34,186 bases of DNA from Oscillospiraceae bacterium (lineage in GTDB: Bacteria; Bacillota; Clostridia; Oscillospirales; Ruminococcaceae), in NCBI GenBank assembly GCA_022788225.1, contig JALEVO010000004.1:1-34186 (forward strand), written 5' to 3'. The translations under genes and the position numbers were made by a program. Below the pieces are notes generated by a model. It did not search any database. It saw only the letters and a program-made list of their open reading frames with translations, and was not told the DNA's origin. Shown here one piece after another: positions 30,190-34,186 of the stretch (the first letter of the stretch is position 1; every line of letters starts with the position of its first letter).

Positions 30190-31431
30190 TTATAAATTAC
30201 TCATAATATACTTTGCAATTTCAATTGCGTCATAAAGGTTCACAGCACCGTCGCCGTTGTAATCGGCAATTGACTTTTCTTCCTCTGTGAAAGTCCTCAT
30301 GCCCATGATGTTTTTGCATATCTCAATTGCGTCGTAGAGGTCGATAGCGCCGTTGCCGGAGATGTCGCCCTGAACGGTTACTGTAATATCCCCGATAGAA
30401 ACAAAATTTCTGTCATATTTTTCAGCATATTCCTGAGCTGTTGAATTTGTGTAGCCGTAGATTGTAGATGTATCTGAAATAGTATACTCATCGTTATAAA
30501 TTTCACATTCAGGATTTTTTATAGTTATCTCTGAAAGACTTGAACAGTCGGCAAATGCCTTATATCCAATACTTGTTACGCTGTCAGGAATTGTTATGTC
30601 TGTAAGGCTTGTACAGCCGGAAAATGCACTGTTTCCAATGCTTGTCACACTGTCAGGGAGCGTTATATCTGTAAGACTTGTACAGCCGCAAAACACAAAA
30701 TTTTCAATGATTGTCACACTGTCTGGAATTGTTATGCTTTTAAGTCCTGAACAAAGATAAAAAGCTTCATATTCAATATTAGTTACACCATCAGGAATTG
30801 TTATGTCTGTAATACTTGTACATTTCTCAAATGCGTGTCCGCCAATGCTGATCATACTTTCCGGAAGTTTTATATCTGTAAGGTTTTCACAATATTGAAA
30901 CGCACTAAATCCTATAAACTTCACACTATCGGGAAGTGTTACGTTTGTAAGATTTGTACAGTTGTCAAATGCCATAGGGGCAATTCCTCTTGTTCCGTCT
31001 TTTATATCAGCAGTTGTTACATCTTTATCACAATCAATAACCCATGTATCTGCATATTTTACACCGATTTGACTTTCAAGTAATGCTGTGTCTTCAAATG
31101 TATTTCCTCCTCCAATGCTATTCACACTATCAGGAATTATTATATTTGCAAGACTTGTACAATTTTGAAATGCCCAGTTTCCAATACTCGTCACTGGCAA
31201 TCCGTCAATTTCCTCCGGAATCTCAACTTCAGTTACAGACTCATCACAACCAGTTATTTCAATATAATCATCAGTTCCGTCGTTATCTGAATCCAAAGCA
31301 CTGTAATTTAAATCTCCGTAAGTACCTGTAGTTCCAGCCTCAGCAATTAAAAAGTTTGCATTCGCACAAAAGATGCCTGCAAAACATATCATTGCCGTCA
31401 CTACGCTTGCAATTCTCTGCCTTATCTTCAT
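30190..31431 (-). CDS. Secreted BspA-type leucine-rich-repeat protein with dockerin
   Basis: A 413-residue exported protein. Signal peptide at 1-26; then a short segment with an Asp-rich DSDNDGTDD loop (47-55). Residues 65-305 hold about nine LRR_5/BspA repeats with consensus LTDITIPDSVTSIGxxAFxxC. Residues 354-411 are a type I dockerin (GDISGNGAIDLYDAIEI, DYNGDGAVNLYDAIEI). BspA-type LRRs usually mediate adhesion or protein binding, and the dockerin would place it on a scaffoldin. AAGGAGG lies before the ATG. It is upstream of genes B and A on the same strand but with separate promoter and terminator. Confidence 0.92.
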   Translation of the reverse strand: MKIRQRIASVVTAMICFAGIFCANANFLIAEAGTTGTYGDLNYSALDSDNDGTDDYIEITGCDESVTEVEIPEEIDGLPVTSIGNWAFQNCTSLANIIIPDSVNSIGGGNTFEDTALLESQIGVKYADTWVIDCDKDVTTADIKDGTRGIAPMAFDNCTNLTNVTLPDSVKFIGFSAFQYCENLTDIKLPESMISIGGHAFEKCTSITDITIPDGVTNIEYEAFYLCSGLKSITIPDSVTIIENFVFCGCTSLTDITLPDSVTSIGNSAFSGCTSLTDITIPDSVTSIGYKAFADCSSLSEITIKNPECEIYNDEYTISDTSTIYGYTNSTAQEYAEKYDRNFVSIGDITVTVQGDISGNGAIDLYDAIEICKNIMGMRTFTEEEKSIADYNGDGAVNLYDAIEIAKYIMSNL

Positions 31432-31464
31432 TCCATAGTCCTCCTTAAAATTTTTCCAAAAACA

Positions 31465-31493
31465 ATTCTACCACTATTTTCTGAAAAAGTCAA
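31465..31493 (-). promoter_or_regulatory. Promoter of the LRR-dockerin gene
   Basis: Minus-strand TTGACT (31488-31493), 17-nt spacer, TAGAAT (31465-31470), about 33 nt upstream of the start codon. Confidence 0.75.
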
Positions 31494-31523
31494 ACATTTA
31501 CCATAATCAAATCATTTTTTTGC

Positions 31524-31539
31524 AAAAACAGCTGTTTTT
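31524..31539. repeat. Perfect 16-bp palindrome between divergent genes
   Basis: AAAAACAGCTGTTTTT in the 253-bp AT-rich space between the LRR gene and dusB. It could be a regulator site; nothing else in this gap was recognised apart from the two promoters. Confidence 0.4.
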
Positions 31540-31646
31540 TCTATACCATTTTAAACAAATTTATTTACAATTCAACAAAACTGCATAACTTTCCGGCTGA
31601 TTGTATAGCAAAATTTTTTGTTTCCCTACCATTTTCCGCAGAAATG

Positions 31647-31655
31647 TGATACAAT
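31647..31655 (+). promoter_or_regulatory. Extended -10 promoter candidate of dusB
   Basis: TGATACAAT, a TGn-type extended -10 box, 30 nt upstream of the dusB ATG. No good -35 box. Confidence 0.45.
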
Positions 31656-31684
31656 AGAGGTATAAAACAAAACGAGGTAAACTT

Positions 31685-32680
31685 ATGGAATATATCAGCA
31701 TAGGAAACGTAAAAATCAAAAAGACTGCCGCCCTTGCCCCCATGGCGTCGGTTGCGGACAGGGCATACCGGACGCTGTGCCGTGAGTACGGTGCCTGCTA
31801 CACGGTAAGCGAGCTTATTTCCGCAAAGGGGCTCTGCTATCAGGACACCAAAACCGCCGAGCTTTGCACAGTGACCGAAAAGGAACGCCCAATGGCTTTG
31901 CAGCTGTTCGGCAGTGAACCGGACTTTATCGAAAGGGCAGTTGAGAAGTGCATGACCTACAAGCCGGATATTCTTGATCTGAACATGGGCTGTCCTGTGC
32001 CGAAAGTTGTCAATAACAATTCCGGCAGTGCACTTATGAAGGATATACAGCTTGCGGCGTCACTGGTGAGAGCGGCGAAGAGGGCGTCTGACGTTCCGGT
32101 TACTGTCAAATTCCGCAAGGGGTGGAACGCTGACAACGTGAATGCAGTGGAGTTCGCACAGGCTATGGAGGACGCCGGCGCAGACGCTTTAGCAGTCCAC
32201 GGCAGAACGAGGGATCAGATGTACTCCGGCAAAGCAGACTGGAACATTATCACCCAAGTGAAAAAAGCCGTGTCAGTACCAGTTATCGGCAACGGTGATA
32301 TAACAACGCTTAGTGACTGCCTTGCCATGTATGAGCAGACCGGCTGTGACCTTGTGATGATTGGTCGTGCCAGCTACGGCAATCCGTTTATTTTCCGGGA
32401 AATAGATTCCCATTTTGAGGGTACTGCGTACACTCCCCCCACCATTGAGGAGCGAATGGAAGTAATGCTTTACCACATAAGGCTGATTCTGTCGCAGAAA
32501 GAGGATGGCAGTGAGGAACGTGCCATGAAAGAGGCGAGAAAGCACGCATCATGGTACATGAAAGGACTTTACGGTGCGGCGGCGTTTCGTGCGAAGTGCT
32601 ACAGCCTTGAAACCTACGAGGACGCTCAGCGGCTTGCGGAGGAGTTTCTGGCATTGCAGAAGTCGGCGAATGAGATTTAG
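31685..32680 (+). CDS. dusB: tRNA-dihydrouridine synthase
   Basis: An FMN-dependent reductase that converts uridine to dihydrouridine in tRNA. It has 331 residues, beginning with KKTAALAPMASVADRAYR. The active-site block LDLNMGCPVPKV contains catalytic Cys103; VTVKFRKGW, LAVHGRTRDQMYSG and VIGNGDI are FMN-barrel signatures, and VMIGRASYGNPFIF closes the barrel. The C-terminal helical domain follows from about 240. The subfamily assignment to DusB is by general resemblance. An ACGAGG ribosome binding site precedes the ATG. The next gene follows closely. Confidence 0.92.
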   Translation: MEYISIGNVKIKKTAALAPMASVADRAYRTLCREYGACYTVSELISAKGLCYQDTKTAELCTVTEKERPMALQLFGSEPDFIERAVEKCMTYKPDILDLNMGCPVPKVVNNNSGSALMKDIQLAASLVRAAKRASDVPVTVKFRKGWNADNVNAVEFAQAMEDAGADALAVHGRTRDQMYSGKADWNIITQVKKAVSVPVIGNGDITTLSDCLAMYEQTGCDLVMIGRASYGNPFIFREIDSHFEGTAYTPPTIEERMEVMLYHIRLILSQKEDGSEERAMKEARKHASWYMKGLYGAAAFRAKCYSLETYEDAQRLAEEFLALQKSANEI

Positions 32681-32692
32681 GGAGGGATGAAA

Positions 32693-33181
32693 ATGATAAA
32701 CAGGCTTATTGAAGAAATGATTTCATATTACAGCGGCGACCCAAAGCGTATTCAGCATTTCATCAAGGTTCACGCCTTTGCAAAGCTGATAGGCGAAACT
32801 GAAAATCTGACAGAAAAGGAGCTTTTCACTCTTGAAACTGCCGCTGTGGTTCACGATATCGGCATAAAAATCAGCGAGGAGAAGTACGGCAGCTGTACCG
32901 GCAGTCAGCAGGAGACGGAGGGTCCGACCGAGGCTGAAAAAATGCTTAAAAAACTGGGGTTTGAGAGCGAAACGGTAAAGCGTGTGTGCTGGCTTGTGGG
33001 GCATCATCATACCTATTCGGGAATTGACAGTCCGGATCACCAGATACTGGTCGAAGCGGATTTTCTTGTCAATCTTTATGAGGACAGGTGCAGTGAAAAG
33101 TCAGTTCTTTCGGCGTATGAAAAGATTTTCAGGACTGAAACCGGAAAAAGGCTTTGCAAGACGATGTTCGGGATAAAATAA
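32693..33181 (+). CDS. HD-domain phosphohydrolase
   Basis: A 162-residue HD-superfamily protein: His22, His54-Asp55 in VVHDIGI, His104-106 in VGHHHTY, and Asp123 in VEADFLVNLYED. These are metal ligands of a phosphohydrolase. I chose the ATG at 32693, since GGAGGG lies 6 nt before it; the ATG at 32687 directly abuts the ribosome binding site. It follows dusB by 12 bp and probably shares its transcript. The substrate is unknown (nucleotides are typical of small HD proteins). Confidence 0.88.
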   Translation: MINRLIEEMISYYSGDPKRIQHFIKVHAFAKLIGETENLTEKELFTLETAAVVHDIGIKISEEKYGSCTGSQQETEGPTEAEKMLKKLGFESETVKRVCWLVGHHHTYSGIDSPDHQILVEADFLVNLYEDRCSEKSVLSAYEKIFRTETGKRLCKTMFGIK

Positions 33182-33183
33182 AA

Positions 33184-33214
33184 AAGACGGTTGATTTTAA
33201 CCGTCTTATTTTTT
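33184..33214. terminator. Bidirectional terminator between HD gene and flavin reductase
   Basis: AAGACGGTT / AACCGTCTT (33184-33192 and 33199-33207), 6-nt loop. ATTTTTT follows on the plus strand and a T-run on the minus strand, so it serves both convergent genes. The hairpin reaches into the stop codon of the flavin reductase. Confidence 0.88.
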
Positions 33215-33781
33215 ACCTTTTTTCTTTTTCCGCACCGAAAACCCGAAATCCCCAAGCTTTCTTCCCAGCGCAAAATATTCGCCGTGGGAGTAGACGGCAA
33301 GACCTGCCTGCTGGAGATTCAGCTTGCCCTTGCTGTCGATGTACCGTTCGTCGATATCCGCACCGACAATTTCCGCCAGAAACATATCATGACTGCCCAG
33401 TGGAATTATTTGCTTGACAACACATTCAAGGCTCAGCGGCGACTCCTCAATCAGAGGAGCACTGACTTTTTGAGCCACAACAGCATGAAATCCGCAGCTT
33501 TTAAACTTGTCCACCTTAGCACCAGTCCTGACACCGCAGAAATCCGCCTTTTTGACAAGTGCGGAAGTGGTCAGATTGATAACAAACTCGCCGGATTCCT
33601 TAATAATGTTGTAGGAATACCGCTCCGGTCTGACGGAGATATAGGTCATGGGCGGCTTTGTGTTGCAGATTCCAGTCCAGCCGATGGTTATGATGTTTGG
33701 TTTTTCAAGTGTACCGCAGGACACCATTGCCGGAGGGACTGGTGAAAGAAGTGTTCCGCCGTTCCAGAATATTTTTGACAT
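33206..33781 (-). CDS. Flavin reductase family protein (FMN-binding split barrel)
   Basis: A 191-residue flavoprotein of the flavin reductase-like/split-barrel family. Features include NGGTLLSPVPPAMVSCG, NIITIGWTG, PPMTYISVRPERYSYNIIKESGEFVINL (an R-Y-S flavin-binding segment), VDKFKSCGF and the C-terminal hydrophobic-to-basic end (RKKKKGKK). It probably reduces flavin or transfers electrons with FMN; the partner is unknown. The start at 33781 has AAAGGA upstream; an earlier in-frame codon at 33823 lacks one. Confidence 0.88.
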   Translation of the reverse strand: MSKIFWNGGTLLSPVPPAMVSCGTLEKPNIITIGWTGICNTKPPMTYISVRPERYSYNIIKESGEFVINLTTSALVKKADFCGVRTGAKVDKFKSCGFHAVVAQKVSAPLIEESPLSLECVVKQIIPLGSHDMFLAEIVGADIDERYIDSKGKLNLQQAGLAVYSHGEYFALGRKLGDFGFSVRKKKKGKK

Positions 33782-33843
33782 AATTTTTCCTTTCGTGATG
33801 CAGCTGAGCCAGCTGCACCGCAATTTATATTTTGAAAAATACT

Positions 33844-33873
33844 ATTTGTAGGGGACGGCGCCCACGACGTCCC
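33844..33873. repeat. Diverged half copy of the GTAGGGGCGA repeat, copy 5
   Basis: TTTGTAGGGGACGGCGCCC...ACGTCCCG: same TTTGTAGGGG end followed by a different hairpin (GGGACGGCGCCCACGACGTCCC). It lies between the flavin reductase gene and the rRNA operon terminator. Confidence 0.6.
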
Positions 33874-33892
33874 GATTGTTTTACGGATAAAC

Positions 33893-33931
33893 AAACAAAA
33901 AAGCACAGCAAACAAAATTCGCTGTGCTTAG
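33893..33931 (-). terminator. Terminator of the rRNA/tRNA operon
   Basis: Minus strand AGCACAGCGAA / TTTGCTGTGCT, 11 bp with one G-U pair, followed by TTTTTTGTTTG. It lies a few bases after the tRNA-Lys CCA end. Confidence 0.9.
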
Positions 33932-33932
33932 T

Positions 33933-34008
33933 TGGTGCACCATCGGGGGCTCGAACCCAGGACCCACTGATTAAGAGTCAGTTGCTCTACCAACTGAGCT
34001 AATGGTGC
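33933..34008 (-). tRNA. tRNA-Lys (anticodon CTT)
   Basis: The full cloverleaf is readable on the minus strand: acceptor GCACCAT/ATGGTGC, D-arm TTAGCTCAGTTGGTAGAGC, anticodon stem ACTGA-CTCTTAA-TCAGT with CTT at positions 34-36, T-arm GGTTCGAGCC, discriminator A and encoded CCA. Seventy-six nt including CCA. Confidence 0.97.
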
Positions 34009-34015
34009 ATATTGT

Positions 34016-34131
34016 GCCGGCATTGATATATTTTCCCAGGACGTGACCATCCAAGTATCTTCTACGCAGATGAGCTTAACTTCTGTGTTCGGTAAGGGAA
34101 CAGGTGGGACCTCATCGCCATTAACACCGGC
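34016..34131 (-). rRNA. rrf: 5S ribosomal RNA
   Basis: Minus strand begins GCCGGTGTTAATGGCG, contains GAGGTCCCACCTG, CCGAACACAGAAGTTAAG and GATGGTCACG, and closes with TGCCGGC pairing to the 5' end. About 116 nt, the normal size. The 23S gene is presumably beyond the right edge. Only 7 bp separate it from tRNA-Lys. Confidence 0.96.
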
Positions 34132-34186
34132 TGACTTCTTTAAATTGAAAAGAAAAGTAATTGGTTTGAACTCTGACAAAAGGAAA

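Noticed and set aside
33928-34179. Open frame across tRNA-Lys and 5S rRNA
   Set aside because: Both RNA genes are clear by structure and sequence; the frame is incidental.

Overview
This window looks like chromosomal DNA from a Ruminococcus-type gut or rumen Firmicute (Oscillospiraceae). The evidence is dockerin-bearing secreted proteins including two GH26 enzymes, class B sortases, SpoIID-family proteins, strong AGGAGG ribosome binding sites, sigma-A-type TTGACA-17-TATAAT promoters, and a riboswitch-controlled rib operon. I cannot name the species. Most genes lie on the minus strand. The right end is the tail of an rRNA operon (5S rRNA, then tRNA-Lys).

Region by region. 1-2.5 kb: a truncated lipoprotein gene downstream of citrate synthase. 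2.7-5.3 kb: a plus-strand SpoIID-family gene converging on guaB. 5.5-10.2 kb: an FMN-riboswitch-controlled operon ribD-ribE-ribBA-ribH, followed by a translationally coupled HAD phosphatase and a small unknown gene. 10.4-12.9 kb: an operon of rnhA, nifS, a small beta-barrel protein and an iscU-like scaffold. 13.0-14.2 kb: a second cysteine desulfurase with its own promoter. 14.4-19.9 kb: a minus-strand run of membrane protein, XRE regulator, thiI, a CinA/PncC-sortase fusion, a class B sortase, and a SpoIID protein whose domain is circularly permuted.

20-24.6 kb: a MITE-like element and two tandem GH26 enzymes (CBM35-like, GH26, dockerin), each with its own promoter. Both promoters share an upstream palindrome at identical spacing. 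24.7-27.6 kb: rimI and polA. 27.8-31.4 kb: three secreted dockerin proteins, namely two tandem paralogs with nearly identical flanks and one BspA-type leucine-rich-repeat protein. 31.7-33.8 kb: dusB, an HD-domain gene and a convergent flavin reductase. 33.9-34.13 kb: tRNA-Lys and 5S rRNA.

Functional themes. Riboflavin synthesis appears complete, with the HAD gene as a candidate for the usually unlinked dephosphorylation step. Fe-S or sulfur trafficking is represented by two NifS-type desulfurases, an IscU-like scaffold and ThiI. Cell-surface polysaccharide degradation is represented by dockerin enzymes, while the sortases could anchor scaffoldins or other surface proteins. The strongest candidates for undescribed biology are the PncC-sortase fusion, the permuted SpoIID protein next to it, the stand-alone EF-Tu-domain-2-like protein between nifS and iscU, and the shared upstream element of the GH26 genes. 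No CRISPR array, prophage or transposase gene was seen.
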